In this document: in pieces, positions 20,801 to 25,830 of the stretch
How positions within the stretch are numbered: position 1 is the first letter of the stretch
Layout: each line of letters opens with the position of its first letter
Notes under the pieces: model-generated
Told to the model about the DNA's origin: nothing
Database searches by the model: none
What the model saw: the letters and a program-made list of their open reading frames with translations, nothing else
Program-made: the position numbers and the translations under genes
Assembly (NCBI GenBank): GCA_964642855.1
Contig: CAZXSK010000033.1
Location: 1 to 44,100, forward strand
Direction: 5' to 3'
Source of the DNA: CAZXSK01 sp964642855
GTDB lineage: Bacteria > Planctomycetota > Phycisphaerae > SM23-33
DNA: 44,100 bases

Positions 20801-23800
20801 GCAGCGGTACCAGGCCGCCCGGACCGACGACGTCCGCCGGCAGAAGCCCATCATCCTGCCCGACCTGCGGACCAACGCGCTGCTGGTAGCTGCCAATGCC
20901 GACGATTCGAAGGTCCTCACCGGCCTGCTGGAGAAGCTCGACGTCGAGCAGAAGGACCCGGCCGTTCGGCTTACGGTGATCCCGCTGGTCCACAACGACG
21001 CCGGCGCGGTGGGCCCGACGATCGAGGGCATCTTCAGCGCCCGCCTGGAGGCCATGACCGCCAAGGGCGAGGAGCCCTCCCCGCAGGACCGGGTCGACGT
21101 CGAGGCGGACAGCCTCTCCAACGCGCTGATTGTCTCGGCGAGCAAGGAGAACCTCGGCCTGATCGAGGACCTGCTGAAGAAGATCGACGTCGAGCCGGCG
21201 AGCAAGACGGGCATCGTGCGGATCTTCCCCTTGGAGACGGCTTCGGCGGCGCGAGTCGCGGGCATGCTCAAGAGCCTCGTCAGCCAGGGGCTGTACAAGC
21301 CCGGGCTGATCGCTGCCGGCCAGAATGCTGCCAGGCAGGCGATGGAGAAAGTGGCCATCGAGTTCGACACGCGCACGAATGTGCTGATTGTTTCAGCCAG
21401 CAAGGAGAACTTCGCGGTCATCGAGGAGATCATCGAGAAGATCGACTCCAGCGACGACTACGCCACGGCGGGCGATATCCAGACCTTTGGCCTGAAGCAC
21501 GCCGACGCGACGAAGCTCGCCCCGACGCTGCAGGAGTTCTTCCGGTCCAAGCGGCAGGCGGAGATCTCGGCCGGCGGGTCCGACCAGACGCTGCCGACGA
21601 CCATCATCGCCGACGCCCGGACCAATACGATTCTCGCCGCCGGCAGCAGGGAGGCGTTCGCAGCCATCGACAAGATGATCCGCCAGCTCGACTCGGAAGA
21701 GTCGGCCAAGGCGACGACGTTCCAGGTGTTCGACTTGGAATACGCCACTGCGGCCGGGCTGCAGGCGACGCTGCAGAAGCTGTTCGACGGTCGGGTTGAG
21801 CGGGGCGATACCAAGACAGCCGTGACCATCATCGCCGACCCGAAGGTCAACGCGCTGGTGGTCGGTGCGACCGGCGACGACCTGAAGCTGGCTCGGGAGC
21901 TGATCAAGAAGCTCGATCGCAAGCCCGAGGCCGACGGCGCGGGCAACATGCAGGTCTTCCCGCTGGTCAAGGCCGATGCGTCGGAGGTCGCCGAAACGCT
22001 CAAGGAGCTGTTCCCCGCCCAGGACGGTGTGGAAACCGTCGGTGTGAGCGTGGACGAACGGATCAACGCGGTCATCGTTACCGCCGGTGCAGCCGATATG
22101 AAACGCGTGACCGAACTGGTGGAGAAGCTCGACCGCAAGTCGGTGACGAAGGTCACGGAGATCCGCGTGTTCACCCTGAAGAACGCCGACGCCGAAGAGC
22201 TGGCGTCGATCCTGACCGATACCCTGACCAACAAGCCCAAGGCGATGACGGCTACCAGCCCGAATCGCCAGACGCTTCTGCAGTTCGTCGGCAAGACGAA
22301 GGGAGGCAAGGAACTGCTGGCCAGCGCGCTGCAGGAAGGCGTGTTGATCACCCCGGATCCGCGGACGAATTCGATGGTCGTCTCCGCCCCGGCTGACAGC
22401 ATGAAGCTCCTGGAGACGCTGATTACCTCGCTGGATTCGACAACCCCTCCGGCTGCGGAAATCCGCGTGTTCAAGCTCGAGAACGCCAAGGCGACCTCGA
22501 TGGCCGACGTGTTGACCCAGCTGTTCCGGCTGCAGGGAACCAACGGCAACGGCAACAAGAGCGTGAAGTACACGCTGGTTTCCAAGGAGACCACGGGCAA
22601 GGACGGCACGACCGCGACGCTCGGAACGGCCGAGCAGTACGCCCTGAGCGTGACGGTCGATGTGCGGACCAACAGCCTGCTGGTCAGCGGAACCAAGCAG
22701 TACGTCGACCTGGCGGACAAGGTCATTCAGGAGCTCGACGCTTCGCCCGCCCAGGAGCGGCCTACCAAGGTCTACCGGCTGCGTAACGCCACGGCGACCG
22801 ATCTGGAGGAAACGCTCCAGACGTTCCTCGACCGCGAGCGTCAGCGGCTGGAGCAGACCCTCGGAACCGAGGGCATGGCTGCGGCGCAGCGGCTGCTGGA
22901 GCGCGAGGTCACCGTTGTGGCCGAGGACAGCTCCAACGCGTTGCTGCTGTCGGCGAGCCCGCAGTACTTCAAGGTGATCTCCGACCTGATCCACGAGCTC
23001 GACGCGCCGCCGCCGCAGGTGCTCATCCAGGTGCTGCTGGCGGAGATCACGCTGGACGACACCACGGAGTTCGGTTTTGACTGGGCGTACCAGAACGTCA
23101 AGGACAACCGCACGTACACGGCGAACACGAACTTCGGCGTCGAGGCGAATCTCAACGCGTCGGGCAGCGTGAGCCTGTCGGTCACCGGCAGCGATCTCGG
23201 GCTGTTCTTCCGTGCCCTCAAGAGCCAGGGCAGACTGAACGTGCTCCAGCGGCCCCAGATTGTGGCGGTGGACAATCAGCCGGCCGAGATCAAGGTAGGC
23301 CAGCGCGTGCCGTTCATCGAGAACACGCGGATCACCGACAACGGCGACATCATCAACGTCGTGCAGTACCAGGACGTGTCGATCGTGCTGAACGTCACGC
23401 CGCGGATCAACCCGGACGGGTTCGTGAAGATGGACGTCGACCAGAAGATCGAGTCGCTGAGTTCGTCGAGCATCACGATCCAGGAAGGTGTCAACGCGGT
23501 GATCGTCAACAGCCGGTCGGCGACGACGACCGTCAGCGTGCAGGACGGTCACACGATTCTCATCGGCGGGCTGATTACCACGCGCGAGGACGATCGCGAA
23601 GAGAAGGTGCCCGTGCTGGGTGACCTGCCGTTCGTGGGCAACCTGTTCAAGTCGACCAAGAAGACCAAGCAGCGTACCGAGCTGCTGATCGTGCTTACGC
23701 CTCGCGTCCTGCGAACCGTGCAGGATGCCGACGAGGTCACCGAACGCGAACTCCGCCGGATGAACACGCTCCGCAAGATGAGCAGCGGCGAGCTGAAGGA

Positions 23801-24101
23801 TGCCGCCTTCAAGCTGCTCAGCGGCGAGGGCGAGGGCATTATGGGCGAGCAGGGCGAGATGCTCACCGACCCCAACAGCATCAACGTGGACCCCAACAGC
23901 GGCGAGCTCAGCGAAGACGGCGTGCCGCTGGAACTGCTGCCCGAGCTCTACCGCAGACACAAGGAGATGCAGGAGCAGGAGCAGCAGGCCGAAACGGAAG
24001 GCCAGGAAGGTGAGCAAGGCGATCAGGAGCCGGAAGAATCTGCCTCCCGCCAGAACACCGACGCGACCAGGCCTGAAGAGAGCGGAGTGCTGATCCGGTG
24101 A
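8898..24101 (+). CDS. gspD: Giant GspD secretin with about 54 N-type domains
   Basis: Outer-membrane channel of the T2SS, 5067 residues as assembled; ordinary GspD is 600-800. The ATG has GGGAG 9 bases upstream and opens a signal peptide ending near PTARA. Order: acidic Ser/Asp-rich linker (about 35-83), N0 domain (about 84-160, VAYKDVIRRFAQIAGKPIIGD-type), about 54 secretin N-type repeats (186-4706), secretin domain (about 4707-4939: VLIQVLLAEITLDD, VGQRVPF, VPVLGDLPFVGNLF, LLIVLTPRV), and an acidic Gln/Glu-rich tail. Each repeat is about 84 residues and reads RxFxLxxAxAxxLAxxL, a variable loop, then DxRTNSLLV and a closing helix ending in LD. The frame stays open for 15.2 kb, apart from one 100-N gap at residues 1084-1118. 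The last T2SS core gene of the operon; its stop overlaps the lipoprotein gene. Confidence 0.95.
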   Translation: MSYKRMIAAIVMATAVLLAPFHPGGPTARAEKLEKLPKLAQSASADKSGKVEAKDDADSSSGQADDTSADASDRKADNSKSRKGEIRFQFDGVAYKDVIRRFAQIAGKPIIGDYNVPGTLTFFDSRSYTFDEAFDTLNLILEMRGYALVEEDRWLRLVPLTEIGSKSKVIRGLDEDKMDDIRPGEIVTVVLPLRFIDASTASKAVVRWVSSWGSISPLVKGKGIIITDRLSKIQRIRRLLKLLDTETLVQQQLKTYPLKHASAKAVSEMINRLFGGKNRRNMIYNPTTRRYEPAPGSGPGITAAIDERTNSVLLLGAGDQLAMAEQVINKLDQEGGMAGGDVRMFQLKKARAEDIAKTVSAVVATKSTRKDRRGRTIQVSGPVKIVPDAGTNRVIVSAPVTDMPQIEKLIRELDEATTISGGARIFELEKADAAQLSGIIQSAMSTRDRRGRRVSNISVSVDPRNNLLIVSGAGGDIDTAAKLIEQLDIEPDTDARDVRVIPLKAGSARDVGRSLQRVFSRETTDSRGRKRLESTITVEAESSTNTLIIAASPNQWKEVNKVLEEITKSAADQATPITRLVKLEHAKADELARTLQTIFSPRRSRYRRTSAGDVPVTIVPSTRSNSLVISAAEGDHQAIGELITSLDVESTEKIEPFMMLRVKSAKAEDVVSKVQAMLPRPRRGQPQDVYLQADKLTNSILLRAPESKRKMIEGIIAKLDQATDAEARITQTVALKHSSAAEMADVLRSLYSGGSSSRSRWGRRRGSSASGDDSVIITPAPGDRTLVIDAPKAKLREIIELIGTLDNEDAPGKMEIRTYQLAASNAGEVAGSLARLYSQGGRRGSTAQGQPRIESDSGSNQLIIRATADQFEDIEALIEKITRASKLRTQTKTIKLQYVKVDDLVPTLQEMLTGSMQSSSRYRRGRRGGSSSGGIRIASLKLANTLIIQAPPEKMALAEELIKTFDTEEAGLQTTVEIVQLENAEASSLADAVTSMLAGQSSGRRGRRNIGGDESQIVITPETNANVLLVRGPATEVGEVVTLIKELDAESSDHATSTRTFKLAHAKADDLVPVLESMITGQSXXXXXXXXXXXXXXXXXXXXXXXXXXXXXXXXXXQPGVSIAAVKGANAIVIKATQKDMDLAELLIKQFDTEESGAKTTTEIVTILNADAGSLAEAVMSSISGRSSSRGRRGTTGSDEVSVIPESNSNSLLVRGPQGDVKRVVAMIKKLDADSDAKAVTTRTFELAHAKASELAPIIENMLGQATSRSRWGRRRSPGSGEIRVSAVTSTNAILVKAPKAELKLAEKLIAEFDVEKASRKPAVRIVQLENADAASLADSVNATLAGQASSRSRYRRGSTPTDEDRVVVIPESNSNSVLVRGPADEVPEVVAMIERIDADSTTLASQTRTFKLQFVKVDDMLPVLQQITESSSGSRYSRGRRGSSSGSVRIAAMKAANTIVVQGSPDKLALAEELVKTFDTKDSGVQTAIEIVKLEAADPGELADSVNATLSGQSGRSRWSRRGSESSGDTVKVIPETNSSSVLVRGPAGEVPDVVAMIEKLDAEAAAKKPQARTFQLKHAKASDLASVIESIISTQTTTSRWRRGRRSSSGAAISVTPVPNTNALVVKAPKAQMAQAAALIEEFDAEDAAAAADTVIVRLKNADAATLADAVNASIAGQSSRRSRWSRGSQNTGQVVVIAEGNSNSLLVRGPKAQIPPVVEMISKLDADSSSSQTRTFTLKHAKASDIVELLEPMLAETSSSYRGRRSRSTGAATRVAAVKAANAVVVQGPAEKLALAEQLIQQFDQKETAQATIQIVKLQKATADTLADAVNSALADKATSSRRYRRPSGDGASVTVTPEVNSNSVLVRGPKALVDETVEMIRKLDADSQGSQVAMRVYPLENSEATQLATSLQKLFQDILRQQSRGRRNAPTVPFSVAADTRTNSLVVSTTPAHFTLVEDLLDRLDKEEERADREAEYIWLENADAMTVADQLTAMYKDRRGPDKPVIESDIFANALTLIGKEADLKAMRQVVQKLDEAAKDNNVRVRVITLKGASAEKMADLIRQIYGQVTDSEIVVTDKLPEKKQGGKTEEPLINFMPSPDEVDANQADAKNEEGQVDEGHVNLGDGEAEQEKSKVTIAVDPKANALIISATRRELDDIEDLIYRLTENESVDEAQLRQFKLAQADPVSVAQTLNSLFNPPQPKQPQKKGRNNQQQQPAPIKQDVTVVADARTKSVIVRAKPEDMQLIEGLIAQLDQVSTIVSEVRVFGLKNTDATDVAANLRDLFKMSGSQQSTRSRRGNNRNNRNTPNDQRAEMVRQVIELQRKDGVTQVDVASQVSITANTKTNSVVCIAPSPAMELIEKLIQELDQSAAESKASVRMYPVKHAEVKAMVATLQEIFAGGSRSTRSRGRQTSSTDAPVVITADEGGKQVVVSAPPEKHELIAKVIGDLDSAQASQETMVKVYRIRHVEATGVADALTSTLTEGGSSRGRRGQANTGGGLRISADRSSNAIVVRASEEEHTEIESLLARLDLPPGGEGEVQLIPLTNADPEEVARTLSSVFGAASQSRSRRGRGSTPTQGVVIEADKSARMLMVRADEETFGKIRSLAAKLDASAMGEVKRTILEVTNAKATNVAAAMSQAFAPQRGQRTSPDDLVTIVAEPMSNTLIVSANERNLKKVQSLLKQLDTESVEGARSEFVLLKHAKATDLAEVLSTVSGGSSGSRRGRRGQVSEQGVVVTADAASNALVMSGPSKDIERLMEMALKLDVAAAEKSVAVIKTYSVTKADVSSMATALQEVFPAPTSRNRRGQTSGETPVVIVPDVPGQRLVVSATEDKHKVVAGVIKELDTAETGNQIVVRVYKLQHAEARSLGWTLQQSWQQNQRARNASTDTVKITGESSSNSIVVRGPQRDQEEIAALIEKLDAPATATEYEIRSIPINNASPSEVAETLQRVMGVASSRGRRGWGQAKDSIVIEASSDSRKILVRADDKTFEKIRELAVELDKETLGKETRTVLPLKYAESESVATAMSRAFAPQRGQRVSPEDAVTIVAEPASNSLIVSASEKNLTKVKALLAKMDTEESGGRRTEFLLLQKAKATELAEVLSKASGAGSSRGRRGSSSRGTVITADAGSNALVMTGPSGDLDKLMKMALQLDQATMSTTPGVYIIGLENGDARDVAAMVENLYRSQADAARKDKKSIDPLAVSADERANAIVLATTEQMYKVVSGWVEEVEELQPKRGKFRLIPLENADPAEVEKVIQQMLEKGGAMAPRRNQRNRRNQTSGSSRAETTVLEEQRAIMVEASDEDFEAIMKVVKALDAAAAEAKQEVKVFAMKNASNVRVASALSQLYRATRGQAEKDQVTITALQQTNAVVVSAAKEKMAEVAHVIEQLDKKEVAPQVEIRIYPLENAQPQKIVGPLKSMLTQVVKTQPGESIDVQADERTKSIIVTAKGDFFDQVEKIIKVLDKSPAYARSEVLIIPLQRADATNLAAVLNEMLRPSATNEVTPEIRALQEQIKRLKVRSTIKEDIPELDLSKPIKITADPARPQGSNALIVSSTEENLAALRAIVEILDTVPVTEGTKVRIIHLKNADAQTASTILKDIFTQGQRLGGKQGTSVQGRAQPRSTSGKGLVNPLNVSADLRTNTLVLSGLEESIALAEAVLKDLDKVQGKIVTEVKVFPLANASAANVANLLLPVFTSQEEPDAAGVRTYVTRLRMVLNEQEMRSTRIPKARNALTIQADEASNLLIVAARSDVMPLIAETIKTLDVPADGAVEAVRIFPLTHADATRISQVVQTLYQGANAQYTRREDRPTIAVDTRTNSLVVTASERTFAVMDQLLRKLDAKQEVDVRGIRMLPLANAEASSLASTLQKMMDARVERQSSLGVKDAESLRVIIESDPRSNSLIVGGSKESYEIVADLVKQLDGASPALGGQIQIFELQEANAGSLASTLTNLFEQRYQAARTDDVRRQKPIILPDLRTNALLVAANADDSKVLTGLLEKLDVEQKDPAVRLTVIPLVHNDAGAVGPTIEGIFSARLEAMTAKGEEPSPQDRVDVEADSLSNALIVSASKENLGLIEDLLKKIDVEPASKTGIVRIFPLETASAARVAGMLKSLVSQGLYKPGLIAAGQNAARQAMEKVAIEFDTRTNVLIVSASKENFAVIEEIIEKIDSSDDYATAGDIQTFGLKHADATKLAPTLQEFFRSKRQAEISAGGSDQTLPTTIIADARTNTILAAGSREAFAAIDKMIRQLDSEESAKATTFQVFDLEYATAAGLQATLQKLFDGRVERGDTKTAVTIIADPKVNALVVGATGDDLKLARELIKKLDRKPEADGAGNMQVFPLVKADASEVAETLKELFPAQDGVETVGVSVDERINAVIVTAGAADMKRVTELVEKLDRKSVTKVTEIRVFTLKNADAEELASILTDTLTNKPKAMTATSPNRQTLLQFVGKTKGGKELLASALQEGVLITPDPRTNSMVVSAPADSMKLLETLITSLDSTTPPAAEIRVFKLENAKATSMADVLTQLFRLQGTNGNGNKSVKYTLVSKETTGKDGTTATLGTAEQYALSVTVDVRTNSLLVSGTKQYVDLADKVIQELDASPAQERPTKVYRLRNATATDLEETLQTFLDRERQRLEQTLGTEGMAAAQRLLEREVTVVAEDSSNALLLSASPQYFKVISDLIHELDAPPPQVLIQVLLAEITLDDTTEFGFDWAYQNVKDNRTYTANTNFGVEANLNASGSVSLSVTGSDLGLFFRALKSQGRLNVLQRPQIVAVDNQPAEIKVGQRVPFIENTRITDNGDIINVVQYQDVSIVLNVTPRINPDGFVKMDVDQKIESLSSSSITIQEGVNAVIVNSRSATTTVSVQDGHTILIGGLITTREDDREEKVPVLGDLPFVGNLFKSTKKTKQRTELLIVLTPRVLRTVQDADEVTERELRRMNTLRKMSSGELKDAAFKLLSGEGEGIMGEQGEMLTDPNSINVDPNSGELSEDGVPLELLPELYRRHKEMQEQEQQAETEGQEGEQGDQEPEESASRQNTDATRPEESGVLIR
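11556..14573 (+). repeat. Six two-domain (A-B) super-repeats in gspD
   Basis: Units 10-21 alternate between two types. Type A begins with TRTFKLxHAKADD and ends with LALAEELIKTFDTE-like helices. Type B begins with EIVQLENADAxSLADAVNATL and ends with SNSVLVRGPxxEVPEVVAMI. The A-B pair (about 165 residues, 500 bases) occurs six times in a row, so this part grew by copying a pair, not single domains. The assembly gap at 12149-12248 falls inside the second A unit, so the pair count could be an underestimate. Confidence 0.85.
12149..12248. other. Assembly gap of 100 N inside gspD
   Basis: The run of exactly 100 N lies in the Arg/Ser-rich loop of unit 12. Other A-type units have only about 15-20 residues between the flanking motifs, so the placeholder (about 34 codons) is longer than a single loop would need, while a collapsed repeat would need about 500 bases per missing pair. 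The frame happens to be maintained, which is not informative because the length is arbitrary. Confidence 0.95.
16029..18398 (+). repeat. Duplicated five-domain block in gspD
   Basis: Units 27-31 (16029-17231, 401 residues) and 32-36 (17232-18398, 389 residues) match in order, unit for unit. The clearest pairs are units 30/35, which share AFAPQRGQR, DxVTIVAEPxSN and LIVSA, and units 31/36, which share KATxLAEVLS and SNALVMxGPS. Units 29/34 share VLVRADDKTFEKIR-like helices. Unit 28 versus 33 is the weakest pair. This is a segmental duplication of about 1.2 kb that has since diverged. Confidence 0.85.
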
Positions 24102-24664
24102 GACGGTTGCAGCCGACATTCCGCGGCGGACTGGCTGTTGTGGCTGTGTGTGCGAGTCTGCACCTGTGCGGGTGCGTGCAGCCGCCCGACAGGCCCAAGC
24201 CCCCGCCGCCGGTGGCGGAGGTCCACGAGATTACCATGATCTCCGAGCAGGCGCCGGCGTATCTCGACAGCCAGCCGGGCCCGGACGGCGTGCGCGTGCA
24301 GGTGCTGATGTTCCGCGTGGACAAGACCCAGCCCAACACGGTCTCCGGCACGTTGGACATGATCGTCTACAACGGCAGCTACAGCGCGTCGGAGCTTGGC
24401 AAGGTCGAGCCGTGGCACGTGTGGACGATGTCCGGAGATGAGTTGCGGCGGTACATCTTCCGGCTGTATTCGCTGTGGGGGTACACGTTCACGCTGACCT
24501 GGGGCGACACGCCTCCCAGCGGCGGCCCCCAGCGGCGGATCACGTTGCGGGCGCGGTATACCTCTCCGGGCGGGGTGGAGATCTACTCCGAGCCAACGTT
24601 CGTCCAGATGCCCGACACCGGCGCGGCCGATCCCGAGCGTCCGCTGCCCGGCCAGGGAAGCTGA
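24098..24664 (+). CDS. Small lipoprotein following the giant secretin
   Basis: A 188-residue protein starting at GTG overlapping the gspD stop (GTGA). The N-terminus is a lipoprotein signal: hydrophobic stretch then LCGC, with lipidation expected at C26, followed by a Pro-rich spacer (PDRPKPPPPV). The remainder is a compact, mostly beta-strand domain (VRVQVLMFRVD, LDMIVYNGSY, RRITLRARY). I do not recognise a named family. Tight coupling to gspD suggests an outer-membrane partner of the secretin, such as a pilotin or a channel-stabilising lipoprotein, but known pilotins are smaller and differently folded. No Asp follows the cysteine, so outer-membrane sorting is plausible. Confidence 0.8.
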   Translation: MRRLQPTFRGGLAVVAVCASLHLCGCVQPPDRPKPPPPVAEVHEITMISEQAPAYLDSQPGPDGVRVQVLMFRVDKTQPNTVSGTLDMIVYNGSYSASELGKVEPWHVWTMSGDELRRYIFRLYSLWGYTFTLTWGDTPPSGGPQRRITLRARYTSPGGVEIYSEPTFVQMPDTGAADPERPLPGQGS

Positions 24665-24671
24665 GGCCCCA

Positions 24672-24693
24672 GGCCCCCGGCCTTCGACGGGCC
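24672..24693. terminator. Possible hairpin between convergent lipoprotein gene and proB
   Basis: Between the two converging stops lies GGCCC (24672-24676) pairing with GGGCC (24689-24693) around a 12-base loop. There is no U-tract, so it is at best a weak or Rho-assisted end signal for both transcripts. Confidence 0.3.
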
Positions 24694-24694
24694 G

Positions 24695-25810
24695 TTACGC
24701 CACCGTCATGTTGTCGCGGTGGATGACCTCGTCGTAGGGCTTGTCACCCAGGACCCTCGCGATTTCCGAGGTCTTGAGTCCGCGGATCTTCTCGATCTGC
24801 ATCGCGTCGTAGTTCACCAGCCCGCGAGCGACTTCCTGCCCCGCGGGATCCTCGACGATCACCGTCGCGCCTACGGGGAAGCTGCCCGAGACGCGCGTGA
24901 CCCCCGACGGCAGCAGGCTCTTGCCTTTCTCTCGGATCGCGCGCACCGCGCCCGCGTCGATCGTCACACGACCGGTGGGTCGGGAGACCTGCCCGATCCA
25001 TCGCTCGCGGCTGGACATGCGCCGCGTCGCGGGCACGAAGACCGTGCCCACCCGTTTGCCGTCGAGGATGCGTTCCAGCACGCGGGTCGCCCTGGCAGAA
25101 GCGATCACTGCGACCTCGCCCGCCTGCACGACCAGTCGGGCAGCCTGCAGCTTGCTTGCCATGCCGCCCGAACCCATCGAACTGCGTTCGTCGCGGGCCA
25201 GGCCCATGGTTTCGGCGTCGACCTGCTCGATGACGTCGAGCACCTCGCCGCTGCGCATTACGCCGTCGACGGTCGTGAGCATCACCAGCAGATCCGCGCC
25301 CTGAAGGTTGGCGACGAGGGCAGCGAGCACGTCGTTCTCGCCGAAGCGGATCTCGTCGACGGCGACCGTGTCGTTCTCGTTGATGATGGGCAGGGCCCCG
25401 TAAGCCTCCAGTGATGAGAGCGTGTTGCGGATGTTCAGGTACCGCGTGCGATCCTCGAAGTCTGCCCGGGTGACCAGCACCTGCGCGACGGGTATGTCGT
25501 GCTCGGCGAACACGTCGTGGAAGGTCCGCATAAGCTGGCCCTGCCCCACGGCGGCGACGGCTTGGAGATCCGGCAGTGTCTTCGGGCGCGCCGGCAGGGA
25601 CAGTTCGCCCACCCCCGCGCCGATGGCGCCGCTGGCGACCAATGAAACGGACTTGCCCATCTCGCGGATGTGGGCGATCTGCGAGGCGAGGCGCGCGATC
25701 GCCCGGCGGTCGGGCCGGCCTGTCTTGCCGCAGATGGAGTTGGTGCCGACCTTCACGACGACTCGCCCGACGGTGGCAACGATCTTTTCCCGTACGGCCC
25801 TGCCTGGCAT
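24695..25810 (-). CDS. proB: Glutamate 5-kinase ProB
   Basis: Cytoplasmic enzyme that phosphorylates glutamate with ATP in the first step of proline synthesis. It is 371 residues, matching the long PUA-containing form. Seen: VVVKVGTNSICG (phosphate and substrate loop), LVASGAIGAGVGEL, LPIINENDTVAVDEIRFG (glutamate site), GSGGMASKLQAA (nucleotide site), and a C-terminal PUA domain (about 280-360, beginning GRVTIDAGAVRAI). It lies 20 bases downstream of waaA on the same strand and probably shares its transcript. proA is not in the window. No feedback-resistance judgement is possible from sequence alone. Confidence 0.95.
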   Translation of the reverse strand: MPGRAVREKIVATVGRVVVKVGTNSICGKTGRPDRRAIARLASQIAHIREMGKSVSLVASGAIGAGVGELSLPARPKTLPDLQAVAAVGQGQLMRTFHDVFAEHDIPVAQVLVTRADFEDRTRYLNIRNTLSSLEAYGALPIINENDTVAVDEIRFGENDVLAALVANLQGADLLVMLTTVDGVMRSGEVLDVIEQVDAETMGLARDERSSMGSGGMASKLQAARLVVQAGEVAVIASARATRVLERILDGKRVGTVFVPATRRMSSRERWIGQVSRPTGRVTIDAGAVRAIREKGKSLLPSGVTRVSGSFPVGATVIVEDPAGQEVARGLVNYDAMQIEKIRGLKTSEIARVLGDKPYDEVIHRDNMTVA

Positions 25811-25830
25811 GGCGTGGTTCCTCGAAGATC

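Larger units (their letters stand above)
9453..23015 (+). repeat. Array of about 54 tandem secretin N-domain repeats
   Basis: I segmented the protein by the paired motifs of the secretin N fold (front half RVFPLxxAxAxxVAxxLxxLF, back half ADxRTNSLLVxA...LIxxLD) and counted 54 units, one interrupted by the gap. Most are 70-85 residues; several carry long insertions in the central loop (units 24, 26, 41, 43, 48, 52, 53). Units 2-23 and 25-38 mostly have a loop rich in Arg/Ser/Gly (for example SRSRWGRRRG, YRRGRRGGSSSG, SSRGRRG). Units 40-54 (19116-23015) do not. The units are well diverged, so the array is old and not a simple assembly stutter. Confidence 0.9.

Noticed and set aside
9453..23015. 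CRISPR-like or satellite repeat array
   Set aside because: The periodicity is at protein level, about 84 codons, with diverged DNA and no short identical repeats with unique spacers.
8898..24101. The giant gspD as a pure assembly artefact
   Set aside because: Most units are clearly distinct in sequence and loop length, the frame is open for 15 kb, and it has one start with ribosome site and signal peptide and one secretin domain. Only the exact unit number near the gap is doubtful.
12459..24119. Very long open frames on the - strand opposite gspD (over 900 codons each)
   Set aside because: They are mirror frames of a GC-rich repeat gene. Their proteins are His/Arg/Gly-rich low-complexity text without start signals or recognisable domains, while the + frame shows clear secretin domains throughout.
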